Below, piece by piece: positions 1-13,000 of a DNA stretch of 64,000 nt. Origin of the DNA: Yponomeuta sedellus (Eukaryota; Arthropoda; Insecta; Lepidoptera; Yponomeutidae); assembly GCA_934045075.1 (NCBI GenBank), contig OW203724.1, positions 24,317,528 to 24,381,527 on the forward strand, written 5' to 3'. The notes under the pieces were generated by a model, which did no database searches, was not told the origin of the DNA, and saw only the letters and a list, made by a program, of their open reading frames with translations. Each line of letters opens with the position of its first letter. The first letter of the stretch is position 1. The translations under genes and the position numbers were made by a program.

Positions 1-83
1 TAAATGGTATCCAATACTACGGAGTAAAAAGGAAATACATTACAAAATGGTTTAAACCTTCAAGTAACTTTGTAAATTTATTG

Positions 84-455
84 TTTAGGCAAATTCATCC
101 AAACCGTGTGATTGGAATCAAACATTCGAGTTAGGCAACAACAGGCGCGGTCTGGTGCAGGATGGGTGACCGTCCCGTGACTACCGCTAGTAACATTTTT
201 CCGAGCGCTTCCGTGCTTCGCAAGACACGCTAAGCCGTTGGTGCCGGCTGTCATGTAATGGCAGTCGTTAAGCCATGTTAGAGGCCCTATTGGCGGCTCG
301 ATAACTTCTGACAGTAAGGCCCGTCACTGTCTTACAATGCTCCACGAACCCGGAGTTGGCTCCCGTGGTGGAGTATAGCCTAACCTTCCTGTGATGCAGA
401 GACCCGTGCCCCAACAGTGGGGGCATACAAGGGTTGACATCGATATCGATAAAAT
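84..455 (+). repeat. 5S rRNA-derived SINE, near full length
   Basis: The head (about 84-185) resembles 5S rRNA including its internal promoter: GAGTTAGGCAAC (A-box-like) and GGATGGGTGACCG (C-box-like) at the correct order and spacing. It is followed by a body shared with other copies in the window (ggtgccggctgtcatgtaat, ctcgataacttctgacag) and a tail with ccccaacagtgggg. The family assignment (SINE3-like) is inferred from these shared blocks. Confidence 0.7.
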
Positions 456-456
456 T

Positions 457-592
457 TTGTGTCACAGTGTTTGTTATCGAACTCATCCGAACCGCCTTCA
501 ACGTTTGTTTTTAATTTTTTTATGTTTATTTGGTAGGTATGAGTAAGTCGTGGCAAATTAATATGGCAAAACAAAGTTTACGGGATCAGCTA
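457..592 (-). repeat. Dispersed repeat, same family as 63.4 kb
   Basis: On the minus strand this reads ctagctgatcccgtaaactt and continues to gataacaaacactgtgacac, which matches the units at 63399-63510. It is probably the 3' part of a LINE or Helitron-like element; the class is not resolved. Confidence 0.5.
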
Positions 593-967
593 GTTTGTAT
601 ACACAATTTGCAAGGTACCTATAGTGTAAGAATCTGGTGTCTTTTAAAGTAGGGCTTACAACTATGTGAATTTATATTCCACTAGTTCACTAAGTAATTA
701 CTATCTTAAATTTTTCCTAAGGGCCGATTTCTGATTTGATAATTTCACTTTAAGTAATCTTCTGTCACGCTTTTTTCTGAGAAATTCGAAGATACAGAAC
801 TACAGTTAACTATTTACTTAGCGAAATTCTCAATTCAGAAACTGGCCCTAACTTTCTTTTGACTTCTGTAAAGGATAAAGACGTCAGTATTATTACCCAA
901 AGAAGCTGTGATTGTTACCTCATGGTATGGCTAGGTCAGATGTATTCACGTGACCACTTCGTTGCAG

Positions 968-1063
968 CGTGTGCCGCCACTGCGCATCGATGACCTGATC
1001 CACGACCTGCGAGATGGCACCAAACTGCTCGCCCTGCTGGAGGTGCTTTCGGGAGAGAAGCTT
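968..1063 (+). CDS. Msp300: Msp300 exon 1 of window: first half of CH domain 1
   Basis: The exon encodes 32 residues from RVPPLRIDDLIHDLRDGT to LLALLEVLSGEKL, the helix A to helix C part of an actin-binding CH domain. The acceptor is ttgcag and the donor gtaagt, phase 0 on both sides. The preceding CH1 sequence (the actinin-type start) must lie in an exon upstream of the window. A TIR transposon begins only 19 bp after this exon. Confidence 0.93.
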
Positions 1064-4000
1064 GTAAGTCACTGTGTATACGATTGAGGAGGTTAGGAAC
1101 AAAAGGTGTCATTTACACTTTTCATGTTTCTGAGTAAATCGAGAAAATAAATATTCATTTTGTAATTTTCTTATACATATATGTGTCGGTTACTAGCTAC
1201 GCTTTAAGGTATTTAAAAGTATTTATGTAGGCGTTAAAATAAGGCGTTATACTAAGTTTGGAGTTCTTTTGTCCATTTTTTCTCCAAAATGATCCAGATT
1301 TTGAAATGGACACCTAGTTTAATTTGTAACGTTCATTAAGCCGCAGTATCTGCGCTACTTTGAATAAAACCTTTTCATTTCATTTCATTTCATTTCATTT
1401 CATTTCATTTCATTTCATTTCATTTCATTTCATTTCATTTCATTTCATTTCATTTCATTTCAATAAAGCCAATATTTAATAAAGTATTTATGAAATGACA
1501 CCTTTTGATTATATAGTAAGTAAATGTTACCATTTGATTCAATAGACTTGTAAAATGTCACCTTTTGAAAATGTCGACTTTATCAACGTCTGATGTATTT
1601 AGTAAGAAAATGTCACTTTTTATAATGAAATCTTGATCACTGCTGTGGTTGAATAAAAATGTCTCTTTTTGTACCTGAAGCAGCTATTGAGGCATTGAAT
1701 TTTTAAATTCAATGATTGAGGTTGATTTTTCGCTTTCTTCCCACTATACCAGATTCCCAAAATACCAGATTCCCGAAATACCAGATGATCAAAATAGCAG
1801 ATTCCCACAATACCATAAGTACATGTATGAATAAAATTAATTAAAATAAGATTTATAAATTTAATGATTTATTTTCGATAATCTATCTAAGCATGCCTCA
1901 ACAGATATCGTATTTTGCTGGCAATCTGAAATTATTCCGTTTATTTTACTGTCCTTAACGATATCCTTTCCTCTTCGCTTTTTGTCCACACAATGATGAT
2001 AGCTCTTTTCTATTTTAGTGTTTTGAAAATATGCTTCCTTTTTAAGCAGTACAATAAATTGCAGTAATGTAGGTTTGGCAGGTACGAGTATCTTTGTGTT
2101 CAATCGCCGATGCTATGCTACACACAGGTTCGCTCGCTTTTAATTCGCAGTCTATAATATTAATAAAAGACGATGACTGCTAACGACTTACTTAGAAGTA
2201 TTTTGTATTTGCCTGTACAAATTCTGGTTTTGTGGGAATCTGGTATTTTGGGAATCTGGTATTTTGGGAATCTGGTGTTTTGGGAATCTGGTAAAGTGGG
2301 AAGAAAGCGATTTTTCTACGAAATTAGTCGCCTTTTTAAGTTGATCATTGCATGTAATCATAGAATTCAGGGTTTTGAGTCGGATAGCGAAAAAAAACCG
2401 CGTAATGCCGAATACGTAAATCTCACCTTTTGTTCCTAACCTCCTCAATTATGTTTTATGTCCAGTAATGATCCATCATGAGCTGCAGAAACCCACCGAG
2501 AAAGTATTAAAGGCGCATCGAGGAAATAAAATCATAACTTGTTTTTTAATACGTTTTTATCTAAAACTGAAAGATATTTTTAGAACCTACAGACTAGAAC
2601 CCTGGATCAATAGACTAGACTTTAATCGATTTCCGCTTAAGACGGCCGTTTTTGGCGGAAAGCGATTGAAGTCATTAGTTTTCAATTCTATATAGGTTCT
2701 TATCTGTAGGTTCTAAAAATAGTTGTCACAGTCAGTGACGTAGCTAGCATAGGTGGCACCCGGGGCGGATTTTATACGTGTCACCCCAAAACTCATCGAC
2801 CTACTATCTTAACAATATACCTCTCCAAGAAGTTTATGTTATACGGGATTTAGGCGTTCTGATTGCTATCAAACTCACATTTAACAATCATATTAAAAAA
2901 AAAATCTGAAATTTTGTTTTATAAAAAAATGCTATAGGTTTAATAAATAATTGGATAAACTATGTCACTTCTCTTGTTCACGTGTTGAAAACTTTGTTTA
3001 ATAAAAAAATGCTATAGGTTTAATAAATAATTGGATAAACTATGTCACTTCTCTTGTTCACGTGTTGAAAATTTTGTTTTATAAAAAAATGCTATAGGTT
3101 TAATAAATAATTGGATAAACTATGTCACTTCTCTTGTTCACGTGTTGAAAATTTTGTTTTATAAAAAAATGCTATAGGTTTAATAAATAATTGGATAAAC
3201 TATGTCACTTCTCTTGTTCACGTGTTGAAAATTTTGTTTTATAAAAAAATGCTATAGGTTTAATAAATAATTGGATAAACTATGTCACTTCTCTTGTTCA
3301 CGTGTTGAAAATTTTGTTTTATAAAAAAATGCTATAGGTTTAATAAATAATTGGATAAACTATATCACTTCTCTTGTTCACGTGTTGAAAATTTTGTTTT
3401 ATAAAAAAATGCTATAGGTTTAATAAATAATTGGATAAACTATGTCACTTCTCTTGTTCACGTGTTGAAAATTTTGTTTTATAAAAAAATGCTATAGGTT
3501 TAATAAATAATTGGATAAACTATGTCACTTCTCTTGTTCACGTGTTGAAAATTTTGTTTTATAAAAAAATGCTATAGGTTTAATAAATAATTGGATAAAC
3601 TATGTCACTTCTCTTGTTCACGTGTTGAAAATTTTGTTTTATAAAAAAATGCTATAGGTTTAATAAATAATTGGATAAACTATGTCACTTCTCTTGTTCA
3701 CGTGTTGAAAATTTTGTTTTATAAAAAAATGCTATAGGTTTAATAAATAATTGGATAAACTATGTCACTTCTCTTGTTCACGTGTTGAAAATTTTGTTTT
3801 ATAAAAAAATGCTATAGGTTTAATAAATAATTGGATAAACTATGTCACTTCTCTTGTTCACGTGTTGAAAATTTTGTTTTATAAAAAAATGCTATAGGTT
3901 TAATAAATAATTGGATAAACTATGTCACTTCTCTTGTTCACGTGTTGAAAATTTTGTTTTATAAAAAAATGCTATAGGTTTAATAAATAATTGGATAAAC

Positions 4001-7000
4001 TATGTCACTTCTCTTGTTCACGTGTTGAAAATTTTGTTTTATAAAAAAATGTTATAGGTTTAATAAATAATTGGATAAACTATGTCACTTCTCTTGTTCA
4101 CGTGTTGAAAATTTTGTTTTATAAAAAAATGCTATAGGTTTAATAAATAATTGGATAAACTATGTCACTTCTCTTGTTCACGTGTTGAAAATTTTGTTTT
4201 ATAAAAAAATGCTATAGGTTTAATAAATAATTGGATAAACTATGTCACTTCTCTTGTTCACGTGTTGATAAAAACGTATTATAAAACAATTTATAATTTT
4301 TTACCAATGGTGACGATAGCTAGCGCACCGAAGCACCTGTGTCGGCTTGGTCCAGCTCTTTTATCAGTATACACTAATCCTAGGCTCCGACGCGAATAGC
4401 TACTTCAGGGCGATCGCGTCGTATGATTGAGTTTTCCGGAACGAAGGCAAAACAGAGTTACGAGTATAATGCGTTAAATTGTGCCTCAGCCAACGCCTTT
4501 TGGATTTGCGCACTTCAATTAAGTACTAACAATTTTAAGTGGAAGTCATTTATTTTGACCCGTCTTCATCATTAGGGAAAATCAAGGATAATTGATATTC
4601 GCGATACCAAGGTCATTGCAATCAACGTGTTGTCCAGTAAATATTCTTAGATGTATTCCTAGTCACGCCAATATCAACCATAAGCTCGATATCTCAAACC
4701 TTAGAGGATAATCAAACTTTTCCTTAATGTTTATCTTAGGGTTGCAGGTATAGTCTCTTTGTGCTTTCTTCATGACTTTTATGTGTACAATAAAGTATAA
4801 AGAAAGAATGTGAATGAATGTGAACTCACCTGCTTTGTCTTTTATTTTCTGTTATCTGGATAAACGCTCAAACAAGTTTTAGTTATCATCATCATAGACA
4901 TGATTTATAATATCGTGTATTAGTTACCATAAAAAGCTTACTCTTAAATGCTATTCTTGCCACTAGTCTTTTCATTAAGTAACATAACATTTACATACAA
5001 GCACATACATTGCTTCTGGCCCCACACTAGGATACCCTGTGTCGTGGTAACCAGAAACAACGACATCACAAACAAATAAACATCCAAGACCTGGGGTTTT
5101 TTTTTTGTTCCCAGCCGGGTATCGAACCCGGGACCCCTTGCATGGTAGGCAGATGCGCTACCGCTGCGCCACAGAGGGCGTCAGTATCCTCGTATATCGC
5201 CGTGACAGTCTGTTGCCAAAATAGAAACAAATTAATTAATCTTCTCGCAACCAGCCCATGGAGCGCGGGCGCGTACTGCGGCGCCCGCACTTCCTGTCCA
5301 ACGCCAACACGGCGCTCCGTTTCCTGGCCGGCAAGCGCATCAAGCTTGTCAACATCAACGCGGCAGACCTCGTCGACGGCCGGCCGGCTGTCGTGCTCGG
5401 CCTCATATGGACCATCATCCTCTACTTCCAGGTAACGTTTAGGGACGCGACGGGAAGTGGTGACTTTTCGCAGAAGCACTGTGGGGGTAACATGGCAGCG
5501 TAGACTGGGCTTTTGTTCTACGATTTTCAAGATATCTCTTTTCTTTACGAACACTTTAACCACAATTTTATTGTAATAGTATACTTTAACTTTAAACGAA
5601 CAAAAAGTGATATCTCTATGTCAAGAGTAAAAAAACGGTTGCCATGTTAAGTCTTCAGCTGCTCCACGCCAAACACTGATGAGTAACTCCCTGAAGAATT
5701 TCAGAACCATTCTAGAAACATCAGTTCAAATGAATGATGAGAAATGAAATGCAACTACGCCAACAGCTCCCATAGCCTTGGATATAGAAATTATTATAGA
5801 GTCCGAAACACTTGTAGTAAACGTAGATCCAAGAAAGCATTGTACGGATCACACTCTTATATTCTTGTTGGAGTGATTTAGAGAAAATTGATCATGTGTC
5901 ATCAGTTCCTATTTAGATGAGTGTCTATCTAGTGTAGAGCGTTATTAATAAGTACACATTGCACTCAATCTGATACCTGAGTACATGGTGTTACAGAAAT
6001 GTCTTGTCGTATTTTTTTGTGATTTGTCGTAGCGTTTTCATTGGTCAAATAAAACCACTTTTGTAGGTATTCTAACTTCAGCCCCTTGTCCAAATCCAAT
6101 TGACTTTCAATCCCCTTTAGAACCGTAATGTTTATATCACAAAAGCTTGGGCGTCGCGTGCACCATGGCCTAAGGAAAGCGCGCGTCATCCTTTGTGAAG
6201 CAATAAGCGTTGATATGCGTTTGGCGTAGAATTTTGAAGCATATTATTTGCCCTCCTGCCCCTATTAGACCACCTATAGATTCAGACTAAGTATATCCCG
6301 TAATACTGACCGTTGTCCGCGGTGGTCGATTAAAGAGGCATTCGAAAAGAAGTAACCGAGTGGACTTATCATTTCCAGTACAGTACACATTTTTGTTGGA
6401 TTTAAATGCATTTGAATACAACAAATGATGGCATGAACGCATTTTGAACGTTGACCGGCCCTTCCACCCACATTCGCTTGATATGTTTATTATTTTTTTT
6501 CTGCTTTCATCGTCTACATAGTATGTCAAAAGCAACGCCAAATTCCTGTCTCAATTCTAGTCACTACATTCTCTTTTAGTCCACTACGTCATCCAATCGG
6601 GACAAAACAAAAAAATTAAAGCTCTAACCGTCATTCAAAGTAACACCACTCATACTTCTCAAAGACCTAATTTCTACTGCATTCATCAATCTTTCTTTCC
6701 CGATTCTTCTTTTTGTTTGGGTAGAACGACATAACAAAACATTTCTGTATCATCCTGTGTAATATGACGAGTAATGTAACATTAGAAGCAGCCAATAGCA
6801 GACTTATAAATATCCATACTATATTTAAGTACGCAAAACTATTTATAAGCTTTGCTATTTGGTCCTATGATTTCTCATCACTGTGTAGGTGGTATGACAT
6901 CTAAATTGTAACTAATATGCACCGATTGGCCAGTTAAAATGAGAAGATTAGTCGCTTGCAAGATTCGTTTACAACAAGATAGTGACAGCTCTAGCTATGA

Positions 7001-10000
7001 TACTATCTTATTCCACACTCTAGTGGTTATTATTCATATAAAGACGATTACTCTAAAAATCCTCTCAAAAGTAGTTTAAATCTTCTGTGGATAGGTTTTC
7101 TCTTTACCATAGACTATTAAAACTGACTCTGAGGAGTGTTTTAAGCAATCGAAGTCTTGTAATTAAGACCGTAGAAGTAAAAAAAATTGCTTACGGTACC
7201 AGTATGAAACAGCTAATATCATTGTAACTAATGTTTTAAGCGTTTTCGAAATTTTCGTCACAGTAGGTTCAAGTTGGTTGTTCTGTGGGCACTAAAGAAA
7301 TTAAAAGAACCTATAATAATAACAATAATGTTTTCAGAGCAATACATACGATTTTAAAGCAGTACCTATATATAGAAAAATGGTTGCTGTTGAAAATCCA
7401 CACATTCAAAACTACAAATTAGTCTATATAACATCGAAACACAAATTTAATGTCCACATTTTGAATGATAGTCTTCCTCTCTTTTCGTTCCTATTTTGAC
7501 AAGCGCTCTATATTTACGTATCTTTGTATGACTCATATAATTATAACCCATATGTTTGTGTTGTAAATTCTCATTTTAATTGGCTTGAACTCAATTTGTT
7601 TGCGCAAGCTTCGATCTGTATGTTGGACCCACAGGAAAGAAAACGGCAAAAGGTGGGTATTATAGCTTCACGGCTGTAGAATTTATTAGTTCAAAGGTGC
7701 TACGGAAAAGTCTTGTTGAACAACTTTTGCTATTGAAGTAACCCTGAAAAAGGGAGGGAGGGAGGGAGGAGGGAGGGAGGGAGGGAGGGAGGGAGGGAGG
7801 GAGGGGAGGGAGGGAGGGAGGGAGGGAGGGAGGGAGGGAGGGAGGGAGGGAGGGAGGGAGGGAGGGAGGGAGGGAGGGAGGGAGGGGAGGGAGGGAGGGA
7901 GGGAGGGAGGGAGGGAGGGAGGGAGGGAGGGAGGGAGGGGAGGGAGGGAGGGAGGGAGGGAGGGAGGGAGGGAGGAGGGAGGGAGGGGAGGGAGGGAGGG
8001 AGGGAGGGAGGGAGGGAGGGAGGGAGGGAGGGGAGGGAGGGAGGGAGGGAGGGAGGGAGGGAGGGAGGGAGGGAGGGAGGGAGGGAGGGAGGGAGGGAGG
8101 GAGGGAGGGAGGGAGGGAGGGAGGGAGGGAGGGAGGGAGGGAGGGAGGGAGGGAGGGAGGGAGGGGAGGGAGGGAAGGAAGGGAGGAAGGAGAGGAAGGA
8201 AGGAAGGAAGGAAGGAAGGAAGGAAGGATGGAAGGAAGGAAGGAAGGAAGGAAGGAAGGAAGGAAGGAAGGAAGGAAGGAAGGAAGGAAGGAAGGAAGGA
8301 AGGAAGGAAGGAAGGAAGGAAGGAAGGAAGGAAGGAAGGAAGGAAGGAAGGAGGAAGGAAGGAAGGAAGGAAGGAAGGAAGGAAGGAGGAAGGAAGGAAG
8401 GAAGGAAGGAAGGAAGGAAGGAAGGAAGGAAGGAAGGAAGGAAGGAAGAAGGAAGGAAGGAAGGAAGGAAGGAAGGAAGGAAGGAAGGAAGGAAGGAAGG
8501 AAGGAAGGAAGGAAGGAAGGAAGGAAGGAAGGAAGGAAGGAAGGGAAGGAAGGAAGGAAGGAAGGAAGGAAGGAAGGAAGGAAGGAAGGAAGGAAGGAAG
8601 GAAGGAAGGAAGGAAGGAAGGAAGGAAGGAAGGAAGGAAGGAAGGAAGGAAGGAAGGAAGGAAGGAAGGAAGGAAGGAAGGAAGGAAGGAAGGAAGGAAG
8701 GAAGGAAGGAAGGAAGGAAGGAAGGAAGGAAGGAAGGAAGGAAGGAAGGAAGGAAGGAAGGAAGGAAGGAAGGAAGGAAGGAAGGAAGGAAGGAAGGAAG
8801 GAAGGAAGGAAGGAAGGAAGGAAGGAAGGAAGGAAGGAAGGAAGGAAGGAAGGAAGGAAGGAAGGAAGGAAGGAAGGAAGGAAGGAAGGAAGGAAGGAAG
8901 GAAGGAAGGAAGGAAGGAAGGAAGGAAGGAAGGAAGGAAGGAAGGAAGGAAGGAAGGAAGGCAGGAAGGAAGGAAGGAAGGAAGGAAGGAAGGAAGGAAG
9001 GAAGGCGAAGGAAGGAAGGAAGGCAGGAAGGAAGGAAGGAAGAAAGAAAGNNNNNNNNNNNNNNNNNNNNNNNNNNNNNNNNNNNNNNNNNNNNNNNNNN
9101 NNNNNNNNNNNNNNNNNNNNNNNNNNNNNNNNNNNNNNNNNNNNNNNNNNNNNNNNNNNNNNNNNNNNNNNNNNNNNNNNNNNNNNNNNNNNNNNNNNNN
9201 NNNNNNNNNNNNNNNNNNNNNNNNNNNNNNNNNNNNNNNNNNNNNNNNNNGGAAGGAAGGAAGAAAGAAAGAAAGAACTTCTCAGAGCGTGAAAGAACGT
9301 AACTTAAGTATTTACTTGGCGAAATTTTCATTCAAAAGCCGGCTCATAGAGTTAAAATTATACTCAAGTGTACGGTCCTTTAAAGTTGAACAAAAATCAG
9401 ACTTGTAAGTTAACGCAAAAAAAAGTTATGACCGTTTATGCCTTCCTGCGATGCAGGAAGAGACCCGTGCCCCAGCAGTGGGGACATACAAGGGTTGATA
9501 ACGATGCCGCAAAAAACGTATTTTTCCACGGGGTTTTCCACACCCAAGATTGAAATTAATTGGGTACTTCCCGTTGACCTTGAACTAGGAAATTTTGCAA
9601 GTAAGAAACGTATACAGTCTATTTATTCTTACTTCCAATTTATTAAACAAGATTCTCCCTTAAACTGTAACTTTTTAGTCCAAAAACTGCCATATTTCCA
9701 TGAATGAAGTAACGTAGAACACTCTTTTAGATAACACGCTGCCAATTTTATAAACAGAGTATATGATAGTTCATGAATTTGCGAGAAAATGTCTAGTTTA
9801 GGCATCTATCTCAATTTTAAGGTTAGAATCTTGTTTGCTAAAATGGACAAGTAAGAATAAATAGACTGTATACATTTCTTACTTGCCAAGACAATAATAT
9901 TTAAGTACCTACATACAAATTTGTACGGATCCCTTGGTGCGCAAGTTTTCCTCGCACTTAGTCGGATTTTGTTACTAAATTAACTTCATAGTAGCAAAAT

Positions 10001-13000
10001 AAAGACAGCAAGACTTTTCCGGAGCACTGTAGTTGTAACTTAACGATAACACTGCAATTTATTTACTACTTTGATATTTAAACTTTATATTTCAGTTTTA
10101 GTCAGTTTAGATCTTCTCATTGAACTTATTTACAGACTTACTTCTTATTAAACGACTATGTAGTTATTTTGTTTTTAATATATTTCTTTACTAGCCCTAT
10201 TTAGATCGCCATGTTCTTTTAATCTAAATAACTTATCTGAGTGTCTGAGCTGTTCATATACATCAGAGTGCTTAGTGCGAGTTTTTTAACTACTCGATCG
10301 CGTTAACGTAAACTCATATTTCTATGGCATCGAGGAAGCGCCACCTAGCGACAAGTATGGAAATTAAAATTGATGAGTGCGAGTTGTAATGGTTTACGTT
10401 GAGAAGTGAACACGTTTACCAGCCAAACACGAATAAACGCGAGTGCGAGTTGTACTGTGACAGCGTTTTGCCAGTACGAACGGTTAACTTACTCCTTTAA
10501 CTTACTTTAACTTACTCGATTAACGCGGTAGTAAAGTTATTCGATTGGATCTGTCAAACTCGCACTAAGCACTCTGCGCTTGAAGTTGCCAATCCGCGAT
10601 GGGCACACGTGGTAATCAAGCTCTTACTCTCTCTCTGAGAGAAGGCCTGTGTAGTGCACGTTTATAGGTGCCCTACACAGCATAGTGGGACGTTTATAGG
10701 GTATATATAAAAAGTAAGTTAAACAAATTTCTAAAAATTTCTTTTAAAACCTAAATTCTTCCCGCGGGTGTCGTAAAAGGCGACTAAGGGACACCGGGGG
10801 GTGGGCACCAGCGCCCCCTGCAGTACAATTCCGCCAATCTGCGATCCCCAACCCGCATGCCCAGCGTGGGATTATGGGCATTACCCCCCAATGATGGCAC
10901 AACCTTGTGCTATGGCACTCATTAGGGGAGGGCTATGTCCAGCAGTGGAATAACATAGCCTAAAGAAGAAAAAGAAGAAAAAAATTTAAAAAGTATGGGT
11001 CCTCTCTACTGGCGACGGCCTCCTACAAATACGCCCAGCAGTCCCCATCTCTTGCAGCGCACTTCCACGCTCTACTTCAGATAACTTCAATGAGATATTA
11101 GATTAGGTAACAGGTAGATGAGATAAACATTGTGAAGTAGCATACCATTCGCATTAGGTGAAGCCTGTAATAAAAGGTATTTTATGGAAAAAATATACGT
11201 CTGACCATCTTTAATTATTTATTTGCTTCTATTCTTTCCACAAATTCTACCATCTGTAACCATTTGTTGTACTTGATTTGTGGATTGAGGAAATGTACAT
11301 ATTTTTATTTGTTTTCAACCTCCTGTAACGTACCTGTAATTCATCTCTTTGCGTAGTATATCTGCTATCGGCTGAATTTGGCTGATAAATGTTGCCAAAT
11401 GAAGTGGTTGCTCGGGATCGCGTGCATTAAGTTTTATAGCTCCTTAAATAAAATACAGGCACCAGTAGAAAGACACTGATATCACTATAATGAACACCAG
11501 CAGTATTGCTTGAGTAAAATAAGCGTAAGAGCCAGTTCTTCGTCATGTCTCACCGCCCTGTTGCTCGTACAGTCGACAGCAAATCAACCTTCACACGCAT
11601 GCACTTTACTTAGTTATGTTACGGGCGATTTTGCAACAAAAATGTAAATGTTGACCTGCTGTCGACTGTACACTGGCATTATGTTAATCTATTTTTAACA
11701 GCTATCAGTTGGCCAAAGTGCATACAAAAAACAACAGGCAGCTGTCAAGGCTGTTCTTACGTGAAGTAGTTTTTTAAGAAAAAAATTGATTCGAAAAAGT
11801 TTTACTTATTTTATTACAATAATGAAAAAAATTGGTGCGTACGACAGCATGCCCTACGTTAGAACAGCCTCAAAAGTACATTAACAGATAGTCATTGAAC
11901 GGTTAAACCGGGGGTAAATTACAGAGGACAGCTGATCAAACTTTACATTTCAGTTGCAAAGTCGCAAAGTTCATAAATGTGAAGGTTGACATGCTCTTGA
12001 TTCTAGATAAGTATTGAAAGTGTCCGTCTTTGATGCCGCGTGTAAATATGACGTTGCTAAATTATACTAATTAAACTATTGAAGTCCGAAGCTCCAAACG
12101 CGCGCACAAACTGTGTTGTCTTCAGAGATCCGCATCAGAGATCATCAGAGATGGCTCTGGCCGTTCAATTGAAAAAACTAAAGTCTAATAATTACGGTTG
12201 TACCACAGAATGGTAGTGGGTCCGATCCCCTACTTCGCTATACTTCGACCAGCACAAAAGGCCTCAGTCTGGGTGTTTTTCGATATTTGCGACACAGTAA
12301 CCATGTTTGGGAGTACGGCGTTCCCGAATAGCAATCGGTTACCGTTAGGGACCACCCTACTCGTACTTTGATTGGTACAAATATGTCTTCAGTCTGCATG
12401 TTAATTTGTTTGTTAAAATAAATTTTTGACCAGTGCAGTTTCGCCTCTAAATCAAAGCAAAACATCTTCGTTACCCCGACAGATTGAAGAGAATAGCCGA
12501 GCGCTGGAGTACCTGGTGGGCTCGCGCTGCGCCTCCGCCATGTCTCAGGAGTCGGGCACCGCCACGCCGACGCCTCGCGCCGAGGACCGCTGGAAGCAGG
12601 GGGCCAAGAAGACGCTACTGCAATGGGTCGCCAACGCACTGCCGAAGTGAGTGTCTAAAGACAGCTCGCGCCATCTAGTGGCGTTACATGTAATTCAGGA
12701 TCAATATTCGTGCTTAAATAAAATAATTTCTTCTTCAGGCTATATTAGTCCACTGCTGGACATAGCCCTCCCCTAATGAGCGCCACAGCGCCCTGTCTTG
12801 AGCTTGCCGCTATAATAATATATATAGTAAAATATTATTTACTATTTTATTGTCAACAGTTAGTGTAAGTTATGTGTTCCCAACGTGAAGCATGAAGTCC
12901 ATACACTTTTTGATTGCGTTGCATGTATATATAGGCGGGCGTCTGTTATTAGCTCTTCGTTTCCTATTTTTATTCTACTACCATAACGTAGACTTTTAGT

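Noticed and set aside
100..185. Possible 5S rRNA gene
   Set aside because: Only the internal promoter part resembles 5S; the 5' third and 3' end are absent and a repeat body follows. SINE, not rRNA.
1861..2103. 80-codon minus-strand frame inside the TIR element
   Set aside because: No domain, AT-rich low-complexity composition, and inside a non-autonomous transposon; not supported as a gene.
2909..4268. CRISPR-like regular repeat array
   Set aside because: Eukaryotic context, and the whole 80-bp period is identical with no variable spacers; it is a satellite.
7730..9331. Very long open frames on both strands in the GGGA/GGAA tract (533 and 354 codons)
   Set aside because: Pure tetranucleotide repeat spanning an N gap; the repeat period and lack of stops explain the frames. 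No gene.
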